A DNA stretch of 64,000 nucleotides from a virus: IMG/VR virus record IMGVR_UViG_3300050821_001858, positions 1 to 64,000 of that record; one strand, 5' to 3'. Shown piece by piece: positions 34,174 to 43,422 of the stretch (positions are counted from its first letter, which is position 1; every line of letters starts with the position of its first letter). The translations under genes were made by a program, and so were the position numbers. The notes beneath the pieces were generated by a model. The model was not told the origin of the DNA, searched no databases, and saw nothing but the letters and a program-made list of their open reading frames with translations.

Positions 34174-34421
34174 ATATATTATATGGTAATACAGTAACTT
34201 TTGCAGATATGGGGATCAAATATGATGGTCCGAAACATTTTTATATATACCATTCGACTAGCTGGAATAATTCTGATTTAATGGTAGATATTAATCTTGA
34301 AGATGGAACAATTCACTTTGGAGCGAGATATACTCCTACTTTAGCTGCTGAAACATTTTGGGAAAGTATTTCTGGTGAATATAAAGATTATTTGAAATGG
34401 AAAAGGGATAGAACAAAATGA
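34170..34421 (+). CDS. Small protein, unknown
   Basis: 83 residues from ATG 34170, overlapping the polymerase stop (ATGA). Beta-rich with TFADMGIKYDGPKHFYIYHST; AT-rich. No family recognised. Confidence 0.6.
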   Translation: MNILYGNTVTFADMGIKYDGPKHFYIYHSTSWNNSDLMVDINLEDGTIHFGARYTPTLAAETFWESISGEYKDYLKWKRDRTK

Positions 34422-34645
34422 ACACAAAGATAGATGAAACAAATGATTTTGATTTTGGTATAACTTATGAAGATAGGTCTGGTAAGACACCTGATGCTGA
34501 GAAAATTCAACAGTTACTAGCTCTCATTGAGCCTTTGTTGGATAATCTTGCTAAGGACCCTCAAAAGACGACCATCACCTGGGCGAAACGAGGGGAAGTC
34601 ATCACCAAAATCAAGGCGCGAATAAATCAAATCGTGGCGAGCTAA
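34418..34645 (+). CDS. Small protein, unknown
   Basis: 75 residues, acidic start then helical KIQQLLALIEPLLDNLAKD. ATGA overlap with the previous gene. Possibly a small regulatory protein; unknown. Confidence 0.6.
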   Translation: MNTKIDETNDFDFGITYEDRSGKTPDAEKIQQLLALIEPLLDNLAKDPQKTTITWAKRGEVITKIKARINQIVAS

Positions 34646-34649
34646 CCCC

Positions 34650-34678
34650 TTGACTCCCCTACCAAATTGTGCTATCAT
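34650..34678 (+). promoter_or_regulatory. Host-type promoter TTGACT-N17-TATCAT (uvsX)
   Basis: Located right after the previous stop and 136 bp before uvsX; the leader contains a short Cys-rich reading frame. Confidence 0.7.
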
Positions 34679-34813
34679 CTGGCTTCGTAATAGACTTTAT
34701 CCGTCATATGAATGTGAGGATTGTATTGGCATGCGTGAGCATGGTTGCTACTGTGAGTATTATGGAGCTATAGCACCGGGGGTACCACCGGGGAGAATAA
34801 GAAAGGGATTAAG

Positions 34814-35899
34814 ATGGCTACTGGCGAAATGGCTGCGCTGCTAAAGAAGATACAAAGCGTTAATAAGCTTGTTGGAACTGAAATGTTAGAAGATAGTATT
34901 ATCTTCGAAAACGTTGATCCAATTGTAACACCTGTACCGTTGATCAACGTGGCTTTGTCGGGTAGGTTGGATGGGGGACTTTTTCCAGGCACACTCATGA
35001 TTGCTGCTGAATCTAAGCGGTTCAAGAGTGTGTTTGGTCTTATGCTTGCGTCGGCTTATCTTCAGCAAGTTCCAGGGAGTTATTTGGTATTTTATGATAC
35101 TGAGCGAGGCACCCCCAAGGATTATTGGCAATCTGTTGGTATTGATCCTAAGCGTGTTGTTTATAAACAGCCGGATAATATTGAAAGATTGAATGCTGAT
35201 ATGATGCATTTGATCAATAGTCTTGAACCTGAACATGATGGTAAACTCTTCATTTTGATTGATTCGCTTGGTAATCTTCCAAGTATGCATGAGACGGAAG
35301 TTGCTGCTGAGGGTAAAGGTAAAGTTGATATGGCACGTTCAAAGGTGCTTAAGTCACTTTTTCGAACAACTACGTTGCCAATTGTTCAAAAGCGTTGTTA
35401 TTGTGTAGTCATCAATCATGTCTATTCCCAAATGTCAATGTATGCTCCTGTGAAAGTATCCGGGGGTGGTGGTCCAACATATAATTCAAATGATATTTGG
35501 ATTATCGGCAAGCGTGTTGACAGCGAAGGTAAGGGTGAAGAGAAGGTTGTACACGGAAATGAATTCATTATTAATATAGAGAAGTCCCGTATTGTTCGGG
35601 AGCGTTCTCAGTTTCCAATCAATGTAAGTTATACTGAAGGTATTCAGCGTTGGTCGGGTTTGTTTGATATCGCAATGTATGGAGAATTTATTAATGCCGC
35701 GACGACAAAAGGTTGGTACACAACAGATAAAATTGCCTCCCGTGATGGCAAAAAATTTCATCGCGCTGATGTTGAATATGATGACGCTTTCTGGAAAGAA
35801 ATGGTTAACCGAGAAGATTTCAAAGCGTTCATGACAGATTTGTTTACTCTTGGAAATAAACCATTGATTTCATACGATAACGTGTTTAATGAGAACTGA
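34814..35899 (+). CDS. uvsX: Recombinase UvsX (RecA-like)
   Basis: 361 residues (T4: 391). Walker A variant AAESKRFKS (about 66; T4 has a similar SKxFKS loop) and Walker B LFILIDSLGNLP (about 140). C-terminal part resembles T4 UvsX. Strand exchange for recombination-dependent replication together with UvsY. Overlaps gp41 by 11 nt. Confidence 0.93.
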   Translation: MATGEMAALLKKIQSVNKLVGTEMLEDSIIFENVDPIVTPVPLINVALSGRLDGGLFPGTLMIAAESKRFKSVFGLMLASAYLQQVPGSYLVFYDTERGTPKDYWQSVGIDPKRVVYKQPDNIERLNADMMHLINSLEPEHDGKLFILIDSLGNLPSMHETEVAAEGKGKVDMARSKVLKSLFRTTTLPIVQKRCYCVVINHVYSQMSMYAPVKVSGGGGPTYNSNDIWIIGKRVDSEGKGEEKVVHGNEFIINIEKSRIVRERSQFPINVSYTEGIQRWSGLFDIAMYGEFINAATTKGWYTTDKIASRDGKKFHRADVEYDDAFWKEMVNREDFKAFMTDLFTLGNKPLISYDNVFNEN

Positions 35900-37298
35900 A
35901 ACATCGATATTATCAAACCTTATTACCAACGAAGAATACATCCGAAAAGTCTTTCCTTATCTCAAAAAAGAGTACTTCATGGACGGTGCTGAAGCTACCG
36001 TTTTCCATGTGATCAAAGAATACTTTGACAAGTACAATAAACGCCCCCTTATTCAGGTAATGCAATCTGAATTGGCGGAATATAACCTGAGTACTAAGGA
36101 ATTTGATCAGGTAAAATCTGTCGTTGAAAGTATTAAGTCTCTTGATAGCGTAAAACCAGATTTGGAGTGGCTTGTTGACACCACAGAACAGTGGTGTCAA
36201 ACGCAAGCTATTCATGGTGCCATCCTTCAGTCGATGGATATCATTTCGGATGACAAAAAACCCCGGAACGCAATTCCGGGGTTGTTGCAAGATGCTTTAG
36301 CGGTTTCATTTAATAGCGACGTTGGACTTGATTTTTATGATCATGCTGATTATTGGTATGATTTAACTCATAGTCGTTTACCGCGTATACCTTTTGATAT
36401 TGATTATCTGAATAAAATCACCAAAGGTGGTTTACTCCCCAAGACGTTGAACATCATTATTGGTGGTGTTGGTTTTGGTAAATCGCTTTGGATGTGTCAT
36501 ATGGCAGGCGCTAACCTGCTACAAGGTAAAAAAGTCTTGTATATTACCATGGAGTTGTCGAAAGAACAAACCATGGAACGTATCTATGCAAATATGTTGA
36601 ATATTTCATTGGATATGATGCCTGATATCCCTAAAGAAATCTTCTTGAAAAAAGTTGAGAAGATGAAGGAAAAGACGGCTGGTCGTCTAAAAGTGGCAGA
36701 GTATCCTACTGGTTCCGCTGGTGCTGCTAACTTTCGACATCTTTTGAATGAACTGAAAGTCAAGCAGAATTTCGTTCCTGATATTGTTTATATCGATTAT
36801 TTGAATATTTGTTGTTCAAGTCGAGTAAAACTTTCGGGGAATCTAGGGATGTATAATTATGTCAAGTCAATTGCTGAAGAAATTCGTGCTCTCGCAGTTG
36901 AACAAAATATCCCTATTATCTCGGCTTCGCAGGTTAACCGTGAAGGGTTTAGATCGTCTGATCCGGGTATGGATGATATTTCGGAATCCTTTGGACTAGC
37001 AGCAACAGCCGATCTGATTATTATCATCATTCTGTCCGAAGAGTTAATAGCTCTAAACCAATATATGGTCAAGCAAGGAAAGAACCGGTACGCTGACGTT
37101 AATCGGTTCAATAAGTTCGTAGTTGGGGTAGATAAACCAAAGATGCGTCTTTATAATGTGGAAGCGCATGCTCAATCGAGAACTATAGAGGAACCAACCG
37201 TTGTTCAATTAGAAGCCCCCGTTGATTATGAGAAGTCTCTTATCGATGCTTTAGGATCGCTGGTTGAACCGGAACCTGAATGGAGTCAATATGGATAA
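35889..37298 (+). CDS. gp41: Replicative helicase gp41 (DnaB-like)
   Basis: 469 residues (T4: 475). Walker A IIGGVGFGKSL (about 193), Walker B DIVYIDYLNI, and ISASQVNREGFRSS typical of DnaB. Forms the primosome with gp61, encoded 7.5 kb downstream. Confidence 0.95.
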   Translation: MRTETSILSNLITNEEYIRKVFPYLKKEYFMDGAEATVFHVIKEYFDKYNKRPLIQVMQSELAEYNLSTKEFDQVKSVVESIKSLDSVKPDLEWLVDTTEQWCQTQAIHGAILQSMDIISDDKKPRNAIPGLLQDALAVSFNSDVGLDFYDHADYWYDLTHSRLPRIPFDIDYLNKITKGGLLPKTLNIIIGGVGFGKSLWMCHMAGANLLQGKKVLYITMELSKEQTMERIYANMLNISLDMMPDIPKEIFLKKVEKMKEKTAGRLKVAEYPTGSAGAANFRHLLNELKVKQNFVPDIVYIDYLNICCSSRVKLSGNLGMYNYVKSIAEEIRALAVEQNIPIISASQVNREGFRSSDPGMDDISESFGLAATADLIIIIILSEELIALNQYMVKQGKNRYADVNRFNKFVVGVDKPKMRLYNVEAHAQSRTIEEPTVVQLEAPVDYEKSLIDALGSLVEPEPEWSQYG

Positions 37299-37470
37299 AT
37301 CATCAACAACGTTAGAAGCGCTTTTTTGGGATATGGAACGCGCAATGGTAAAATGTATGAGTTATCATACTTTTTGGAATTATAAAGCTTTGATACCTGA
37401 GGTTAGTAATGGGAGTAATATTACTTCTTTACAATGGGACATGTTGTATAATGTTTACTTTAATGAATGA
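37291..37470 (+). CDS. Small protein, unknown
   Basis: 59 residues from ATG 37291 (MDKSSTTLEALFWDMERAM), overlapping the gp41 stop by 8 nt and the convergent methyltransferase by 16 nt. Unknown function. Confidence 0.6.
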   Translation: MDKSSTTLEALFWDMERAMVKCMSYHTFWNYKALIPEVSNGSNITSLQWDMLYNVYFNE

Positions 37471-38015
37471 AGACGGAAAGCAACTTGTTCATGTCCTGAT
37501 TTTGATATACAAGTGTATGTGTATAGTCCTAAATTAAGGAATTCTTGAAAAGCTTTATATTCCCCTTCCTCAAAACCAGTATATCCACAAAATTCATCGA
37601 ATAGAATAATAGTACCATCTCGTAATTGATCTTTAATTGTATTAAGAACATATGAAGTTGAAGAATATAGATCAGCATCCATATGTAAAAAGGCAACTGA
37701 ATCAGTTTGTTCTTTGAGGAAGGTTTCAAGAGTATCTTGAAATAGACCTATCACAAGATGAACGTTGGAGGGTAAGTCTTTCGGAGGATCACATTTAAAA
37801 TGCCCTTTGTCATAGCCGTTACGCCAATTTTCGGGTAATCCTTCGAATGAATCAAAACCATAAACAGTACGATTGGGTAAATGGTTGGCTATTCTTCGGA
37901 TTGAGCCTCCTGTTCCTACTCCAAATTCCATGATCATTCCATCCTCGGAGGATTGAGATAGAATTTCTTCAAGGGTTTTGCCTTCAGTTCCTTCAATTTT
38001 ATCTATGAGTGACAT
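37455..38015 (-). CDS. TylF-type class I methyltransferase
   Basis: 186 residues from ATG 38015 (upstream residues in the open frame are not protein-like). SAM motif MEFGVGTGGSIRRIA, then YGFDSFEGLPENW, AFLHMDADLYSST and ILFDEFCGYTGFEEGEYKAF match macrocin-O-methyltransferase-like proteins. Target unknown; may modify sugars, base or protein. Only gene leftward in this part, driven by its own late box. Confidence 0.8.
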   Translation of the reverse strand: MSLIDKIEGTEGKTLEEILSQSSEDGMIMEFGVGTGGSIRRIANHLPNRTVYGFDSFEGLPENWRNGYDKGHFKCDPPKDLPSNVHLVIGLFQDTLETFLKEQTDSVAFLHMDADLYSSTSYVLNTIKDQLRDGTIILFDEFCGYTGFEEGEYKAFQEFLNLGLYTYTCISKSGHEQVAFRLHSLK

Positions 38016-38018
38016 AGG

Positions 38019-38037
38019 ATTATTTAGTCTAAATAAT
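38019..38037. promoter_or_regulatory. Palindromic divergent late promoter pair
   Basis: ATTATTTAGTCTAAATAAT is a perfect palindrome around the central T. On the plus strand it holds TCTAAATA-N4-ATG (38040); on the minus strand ACTAAATA-N5-ATG (38015). Confidence 0.6.
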
Positions 38038-38039
38038 GA

Positions 38040-40112
38040 ATGTTCCTGATAGATGAAGAAGTCATTTTTGAAGCTGAAGAGCCTAAAGAACAAGAAAAGC
38101 CCCAAAAGCTGACTAAACAGGGTTATTTTGACCATGTAGAGGACTTGATTTTTCGTCATGGAGAAAAAGGTTATAAGGACGCTCTAAAAGTATTGGATAA
38201 AACATATGGGTTTGTTAAGGGAAGAAATAAAGGAATTAACGTCTCTACTAAATTTGACGGTAGTCCGGGAATACTTTGGGGACATGCAAACGGTAAATTC
38301 TTCGTATCCACGAAATCTTTTTTTAATCAATCCCCAAAACTCAATTTTACTACAAACGATATCCAATCCAATCATGGAAAGTCTAAGGGACTTACAACGC
38401 GCCTTCAACAAGCACTGAAATATCTCCCGGAAGTTACTCCTAAGAAGGGTATATTCCGAGGGGATTTGATGTTCACTAAGGATGATATAGAGCACGCCAA
38501 TGGAAATATCAAATTCACTCCAAACACTCTATCATACAATGTACCCGATGCCTCCGAAGAAGGTCAAAAGATTCTTAAGGCTAAGATCGGCATTGTCCCT
38601 CATATGGAATATGAGGAACAGCCTAATGGGTCATTAAAGGCTCGTTTCGATCTTTCCCCTTCTCGGTTTAAGAAGTCTGATAATGTGCATATGATCGATC
38701 CTCAATTGAAGGGTCCTCAGGAAATGCATCCTGAACGAGAAAAAGACTATATTGATAATATTAATCAGGCACAGAAATTAAAATCCGAGTTGGACAGTAA
38801 TCACTCCTTTATGGCGATTGAAGGTCATCAGGATTTATTACTCGGCTATATCAATAATTGCGTCAAGGAAGGCAAGCCCAAGTCAGTTGGGGGCTATATC
38901 TCGTTCTTGACCAAGAAAGCCGGGGAACATATTGGTAGTGTCAAGCAGGACAAAACTAAGAGTAAAGTTCAAAAGGAACTTGATGATGAAATCTTCAAGG
39001 TAAATCAGAATAAAAAGGGTCTTGATACCCTATTCAAGGTACATGGGCATCTTGCGAAGGCAAAGAAAGCCCTTACTGATACCTTAGGCAAGAATTCCCC
39101 CTATAAAGAAACAGTGTTGGATAAACCGGCAAAGCCTGAGGGTTTTGTTGCATCTGTCGATGGTCAACCGGTGAAGCTGGTAGACCGGTCGAAATTCTCT
39201 GCGCAAAATTTCGAATGGAACAATAAGGTTAATCCCGAAGATAATCCTCTTGTTTTGACATTTGGACGTATGAATCCAGCAACAAAGGGTCATGGTAAGC
39301 TTCTCGATAAAGCTGATGACGTTGCTCGTCGTATTGGAGCAAAGGCGAAGACAGTCCTAACCAATACTCAGGATAAGAAGAACAATCCTCTTACTCCCGC
39401 TGAAAAGCTTAAATGGGCAAAGACCCTATTCCCCGGAAAAGATATCGCCTTGGCGTCACCTGATAAAGGGACGATCATTGCTCAGTTGCAACATGCTCAT
39501 CATTCAGGTGTGCAGGATATGACGATTGTTACTGGTTCTGATAAGGCTAAGATGTATCAGGATTTGATCAACAAGTATAATGGTCCAAGTAAAAACCATC
39601 TATTCAACTTCAAGAGAGCCCGGATCGTGGTTGCTAACCGTAATAAGGGTGGTAAACCCGGTAGTGAGGACCCGGAGGATGCATCAGCTACAAGAGCACG
39701 TGATGCAGCTATGAAGGATGATTTCAACGAATTCAAGAAAGTGATGCCTAAGGGAGTGTCGGATGACGCTACCAAGGAAGTATATCATACGGTAAGAGCA
39801 AATGCCGGTGTTGTCAAAATTGACGACAAAACAGATGCTCATGCTTTGGTTATTCTCTCAAAGCGACACGATGATATCGGTAAACAGGCTAAGAAAGAGG
39901 TAGAACGACGTAAAACTCATGGTATCTGGACAGGTCATATTCATGAAGATGGTAATAAAGTAAATGATCCTAATAAGAGATTGTTTGCTACCAAGTCAGC
40001 GTTTGATGCATATGCATCAGATACCCCTGATCAATCAACGAAAATACCTAATTATCAAGCGAACCTTGAAACAATTAGAAAAGTAATGAAAAAGAAAGCC
40101 CTTAAATCCTAA
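38040..40112 (+). CDS. Ligase-like nucleotidyltransferase fused to NMNAT/cytidylyltransferase-like domain
   Basis: 690 residues. Residues about 50-250 contain the ligase/capping-type motif STKFDGSPGILWG (K-x-DG) with GKFFVSTKSFF and GIFRGDLMFT. Residues about 400-540 are a Rossmann nucleotidylyltransferase: TFGRMNPATKGHGK (T/HxGH), TGSDKAKMY, SATRARDAAMKDD. The C-terminal 80 residues are basic. Substrates are unknown: NAD-related or RNA-end chemistry are both conceivable. Late-type promoter and virion-gene neighbours suggest late expression or packaging. Confidence 0.75.
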   Translation: MFLIDEEVIFEAEEPKEQEKPQKLTKQGYFDHVEDLIFRHGEKGYKDALKVLDKTYGFVKGRNKGINVSTKFDGSPGILWGHANGKFFVSTKSFFNQSPKLNFTTNDIQSNHGKSKGLTTRLQQALKYLPEVTPKKGIFRGDLMFTKDDIEHANGNIKFTPNTLSYNVPDASEEGQKILKAKIGIVPHMEYEEQPNGSLKARFDLSPSRFKKSDNVHMIDPQLKGPQEMHPEREKDYIDNINQAQKLKSELDSNHSFMAIEGHQDLLLGYINNCVKEGKPKSVGGYISFLTKKAGEHIGSVKQDKTKSKVQKELDDEIFKVNQNKKGLDTLFKVHGHLAKAKKALTDTLGKNSPYKETVLDKPAKPEGFVASVDGQPVKLVDRSKFSAQNFEWNNKVNPEDNPLVLTFGRMNPATKGHGKLLDKADDVARRIGAKAKTVLTNTQDKKNNPLTPAEKLKWAKTLFPGKDIALASPDKGTIIAQLQHAHHSGVQDMTIVTGSDKAKMYQDLINKYNGPSKNHLFNFKRARIVVANRNKGGKPGSEDPEDASATRARDAAMKDDFNEFKKVMPKGVSDDATKEVYHTVRANAGVVKIDDKTDAHALVILSKRHDDIGKQAKKEVERRKTHGIWTGHIHEDGNKVNDPNKRLFATKSAFDAYASDTPDQSTKIPNYQANLETIRKVMKKKALKS

Positions 40113-40115
40113 ATA
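40108..40115 (+). promoter_or_regulatory. Putative late promoter box CCTAAATA
   Basis: Overlaps the stop codon of the fusion gene, 27 nt before the next ATG, with AAGGGG between. Confidence 0.6.
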
Positions 40116-40142
40116 CTTTATCTAATTTAAGGGGTGTTTCGA

Positions 40143-41612
40143 ATGAAAAGTTTTAAGAATTTAATCAAAGGATTGAAAGAAGATGAAAACACGACCAGCC
40201 CGCAACCCTATCCGTTTGCCCCTGAAGCCGCTAAGCCAGAAGCCCAAACGAGTAGTCGTAAAAAGGTTCAAGCCAACACGTCCCCATGGTCAAACCAAGA
40301 CGATCCAAACACTATAAAAATCGGCGAGGTAACACCCGTTGATACTGACCCTCAATTGGACACCAAGAATCCAAAGCCGTCAAATGTACCGGTGGGTCAG
40401 AACACTACTGTTGAATCAACAGTTAATGAGGCTGAATATAATCTTTCAACACAAAAGTCTACTCTTGAAAAGGATATGGCATTTGCGAAGTATCATCGTG
40501 ATATAGCTGAAAGGGTCATGGAAATCGTAAAGCGTCGTCAAAAGCACGCTGATCTTCATGGTATTCGTCCATTCGGTAATATGGCTCCGATGCAAACAGA
40601 ATCATCTTCAGGGACTATTGTTCGACACCCTGTAGAAGTCGTCGGACATATTATTGATGCTGCAATGAAGGGTTTAGGTACTGATGCTAGATTGAATATT
40701 CATGTTCCACGTACTGGTGAATTATCTCATGCTCAATCTCGACTAGGTGCTGAAACTAATAAGAATGCTAAGAAGGCTAAGCCAGAAGAAAAGCCTGTTG
40801 CAAAGGAACCAGAAAGGGAGAAGACCGTGAATGATAAGCTGATGGCTGCTGTTGGTAAGATGGGAGAGAATGTCAACGAAGGCTTCATGAAGCGTCGTTA
40901 TAATATCTCGGATATTCATTCGGAAGTAGACAAATTCCATCCTTCTGTCCCCCATGAGAATGTTTTGCAACATATCGATAATAAGACCGCTCATTGGGCT
41001 GATCCTGTACAAAAGTCACAGGCTGCGTCTGATGCAAGCATGTACCATGAGCGTCGTCAGAAAGATTTCCGTAAGTCTCAGTCGTCCCAGAAGCTTACTT
41101 TAGCTTCTCAGGCAACAGATGGTGGTTCGGGTATATCTGAGAACCTGGGAGCTACTAATGATAGTTCGGGTGGTGCTGATGGTGTTGGTACCATTGATAA
41201 GGCAAATGTCAAGAAGAACAAAATTCGTCAAGGTATCGGTAAAGATAGCAAGAGTTCCTTCAATAACAAGAATTGGAATTCCCCCGGTGTTGTTGAAAAC
41301 TTCGGACCTGTTAAGTGGTCAGATTTGAAGGCTTTGAATGAGATAATGGGCTTAATTGACAATCGTAAGCCCGAAGATTTCCCAAAGACTAAAGAAGATT
41401 ACCTTAAGCATGCTATTAAGGCAGACAAGAGTGCCCAAGATGCTGATAAACGAGGTAAGGGATGGCATGCGATGATGTTCCGTCGAATTAGGGATCGTCA
41501 TCTAGTTCATTATATCAATCGAGCAGAACCCGATGAACTTCACAAGCTTCATAAAGCTATGACAACTGAAGAATTTGAAGCTATGATGAAGGATAAATAT
41601 CCAACAAAATAA
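40143..41612 (+). CDS. Putative internal virion / core protein
   Basis: 489 residues from ATG 40143. Low-complexity, Lys/Asn/Pro-rich with several (L/I/V)xE-like sites and the recurring NEAE/NEGF type motifs of T4-like core proteins. C-terminal 100 residues look folded (WSDLKALNEIMGLIDNRKP; MTTEEFEAMMKDKY). No catalytic motif. Likely structural, from context. Confidence 0.6.
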   Translation: MKSFKNLIKGLKEDENTTSPQPYPFAPEAAKPEAQTSSRKKVQANTSPWSNQDDPNTIKIGEVTPVDTDPQLDTKNPKPSNVPVGQNTTVESTVNEAEYNLSTQKSTLEKDMAFAKYHRDIAERVMEIVKRRQKHADLHGIRPFGNMAPMQTESSSGTIVRHPVEVVGHIIDAAMKGLGTDARLNIHVPRTGELSHAQSRLGAETNKNAKKAKPEEKPVAKEPEREKTVNDKLMAAVGKMGENVNEGFMKRRYNISDIHSEVDKFHPSVPHENVLQHIDNKTAHWADPVQKSQAASDASMYHERRQKDFRKSQSSQKLTLASQATDGGSGISENLGATNDSSGGADGVGTIDKANVKKNKIRQGIGKDSKSSFNNKNWNSPGVVENFGPVKWSDLKALNEIMGLIDNRKPEDFPKTKEDYLKHAIKADKSAQDADKRGKGWHAMMFRRIRDRHLVHYINRAEPDELHKLHKAMTTEEFEAMMKDKYPTK

Positions 41613-41629
41613 TAATAAGGAGAAATATA

Positions 41630-42532
41630 ATGACACTTTGGGGAGCAAATGGAGCAGCATCTAGTAATTCAGTCAAATGGGCGGCTGAATCGATTGATGT
41701 TGCATCTGGACACGCTAATATAGTTAGCAACAACACGGCTTTGTATCAGAATACTACCCCTGGTGGATTTCCGTCTGGTCGTAATGCTGGTGCACCGACT
41801 ATTGGACAGTTTGGGGCATCAAAGACCCAGATTAATGCCAAGACAACCAATACCTCTTCGGAAGGTGGTAAAATCACTATTCCAGGCTGGCATTTACGTC
41901 GAGCCGGTGAAGGTGGTATTCAAACTGCACCGACCGGAGCAAATGGTGTATTCACAAATGGTGAATTTATTATCGTTTCGGGTGGTACTGCAAACGGTCG
42001 TTTGTCAGTAACTACAAACTCTCAGGGTAATCTAGTTTCGACTAGCCTTGTAACTCCGGGTTTGTTCGCAAACACTTCGTCCATGGTATTCACTTTTGAG
42101 CGTGATCAACACTTGGGTTCTCCGGGTGTTGCTGTTACTGCACCGGGTGGTGCTTATACCAACGGTGATGTTCTTACTGTAGCAAACGGTTTTGTTAACG
42201 CAGTATATGTTCTTACAACTAATGCTGCTGGTAACATTGCATCTTTAGCTGTTAATGCTGCTGCATCGGGTCCGGGTGGGGCTGGTCTATGGGGTAATGC
42301 GGGTTCCTTTGGTGGAACTGGTAACCTTGTATTCAGTATTGCCAACTCGACTGGTGGAGCATCGCTTGGTACGGGTGCAACATTTACTGGTAATCTTCAG
42401 ACTTCGACTGGTGGAGCGATTAATGCATCGTCTACCGTTCTAGGTGGTCGTGCTGGTCGTGTTCATTATGAAGCTTTGGCAGTTGTGAAGGGTCTAGCAA
42501 ACGGAACTTCTGCACAATTACCTAACACATAA
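41630..42532 (+). CDS. Virion structural protein
   Basis: 300 residues. MTLWGANGAASSNSVKWAAE, ALYQNTTPGGF and C-terminal GGRAGRVHYEALAVVKGL follow the pattern of virion proteins known from T4-like cyanophages. The middle holds two Gly/Ala/Asn-rich repeats (TNGEFIIVSGGTANGRLSV; TNGDVLTVANGFVNAVYVL), a tandem beta duplication. GGAGAAA ribosome site. Confidence 0.75.
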   Translation: MTLWGANGAASSNSVKWAAESIDVASGHANIVSNNTALYQNTTPGGFPSGRNAGAPTIGQFGASKTQINAKTTNTSSEGGKITIPGWHLRRAGEGGIQTAPTGANGVFTNGEFIIVSGGTANGRLSVTTNSQGNLVSTSLVTPGLFANTSSMVFTFERDQHLGSPGVAVTAPGGAYTNGDVLTVANGFVNAVYVLTTNAAGNIASLAVNAAASGPGGAGLWGNAGSFGGTGNLVFSIANSTGGASLGTGATFTGNLQTSTGGAINASSTVLGGRAGRVHYEALAVVKGLANGTSAQLPNT

Positions 42533-42562
42533 TTGTAAATATACAACGGAAAGTGATTGTAA

Positions 42563-42850
42563 ATGGTAGCAGAAGCCAAAGCAGTTCCAGATTTGCCTGC
42601 TAAGAGTACAGCGGCAAATACTGATAGAATAGTGTTTCTTTCTAATGCCGCTTCTAATGGGGGTAATGTATCGACCATTACCCTTTCCTTTTTGACTGGT
42701 AATTCATCATTATTCAATGTGGGTGTAACCGATCCAGCTAATTCAGCTTCTTGGTCCGGTCCTCCGGGGGTTTTGTTTTTCAGTAACACTTACGGCTATG
42801 TGTCCATTGCAAACAATTATCTTTTGAGGTTCCCCATCTCGACGTTTTAA
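42563..42850 (+). CDS. Small putative structural protein
   Basis: 95 residues, Asn/Ser/Gly-rich, beta-type (RIVFLSNAASNGGNVSTITL). A weak late box (TGTAAATA, 42534) and the tail/virion context suggest a minor structural role. Confidence 0.6.
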   Translation: MVAEAKAVPDLPAKSTAANTDRIVFLSNAASNGGNVSTITLSFLTGNSSLFNVGVTDPANSASWSGPPGVLFFSNTYGYVSIANNYLLRFPISTF

Positions 42851-42859
42851 GGGGATTAG

Positions 42860-43246
42860 ATGGAAGTTCTTACTGAAAAAAATTTGATCCTTTATGCTGC
42901 CAAGAACTACCGAAATCCCTCGTGTCGCGATACTGAAGAATTCTACGAGGATATACGGCGAATCAAGTACATTAAGAAGCTGATTACACGTTATGTGGAG
43001 TCGGGTATTCTGAAAGAACGTCTAATACTCAATCATCTTATAGTTCTTTCAAACGTCTTCCCCCCCGAGGTATTATGTCGTATTTTATACCTCAAAATGA
43101 AACCTCAAATCAAATATTTGAAACCTTTCTTGTTATTTCTTAATGTTTTAACTGATAGGATTAAAAACATTGAAGAAGTAAATAGTACTGACACATCACT
43201 ATTTCCTATGGATGAAACGATACTAGAAAAGTTGAGGCAAATATGA
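42860..43246 (+). CDS. Conserved T4-like protein, unknown
   Basis: 128 residues, helical, with RLILNHLIVLSNVFPPEVLCRILYLKM and LKPFLLFLNVLTDRI, a pattern I recognise from small conserved T4-like proteins near packaging/structural genes. No enzyme motif. Overlaps the next ATG by 4 nt. Confidence 0.7.
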   Translation: MEVLTEKNLILYAAKNYRNPSCRDTEEFYEDIRRIKYIKKLITRYVESGILKERLILNHLIVLSNVFPPEVLCRILYLKMKPQIKYLKPFLLFLNVLTDRIKNIEEVNSTDTSLFPMDETILEKLRQI

Positions 43247-43422
43247 GCAAAAAGGAACTTAAAGAAGACGCCCCAACGAATGCCCTTGGCGCATCATCTT
43301 CGACGCCTGGAACTGGCGCAATCGATACCTACGATCCGATTTTATTTCAACATAAGAAAATAGTGCGTAGAATTGTTGGCGTTTGGAAGGGTAAAAAAGA
43401 TGATCGAGGAATTCGAAGATAA
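43243..43422 (+). CDS. 59-residue protein mimicking the gp23 mature N-terminus
   Basis: ATGA overlap with the preceding gene. Residues 11-34 (PTNALGASSST, then GTGAIDTYDPIL) match gp23 residues 61-84 at 18 of 24 positions, and both are preceded by a gp21-like LxE site (ELKE here, FLLE in gp23). The DNA of the two segments differs at many third positions, so it is not a recent copy. The basic C-terminus (KKIVRRIVGVWKGKKDD) is unrelated. Function unknown; capsid binding or processing by gp21 is plausible. Confidence 0.7.
   Translation: MSKKELKEDAPTNALGASSSTPGTGAIDTYDPILFQHKKIVRRIVGVWKGKKDDRGIRR

Noticed and set aside
34708-34773. 21-codon hydrophobic leader peptide before uvsX
   Set aside because: No ribosome site and competing Cys-rich frame; too weak to list.
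42154-42789. Long antisense open frames under the virion gene
   Set aside because: Shadows of Gly/Ala-rich coding sequence, no ribosome site and poor composition.
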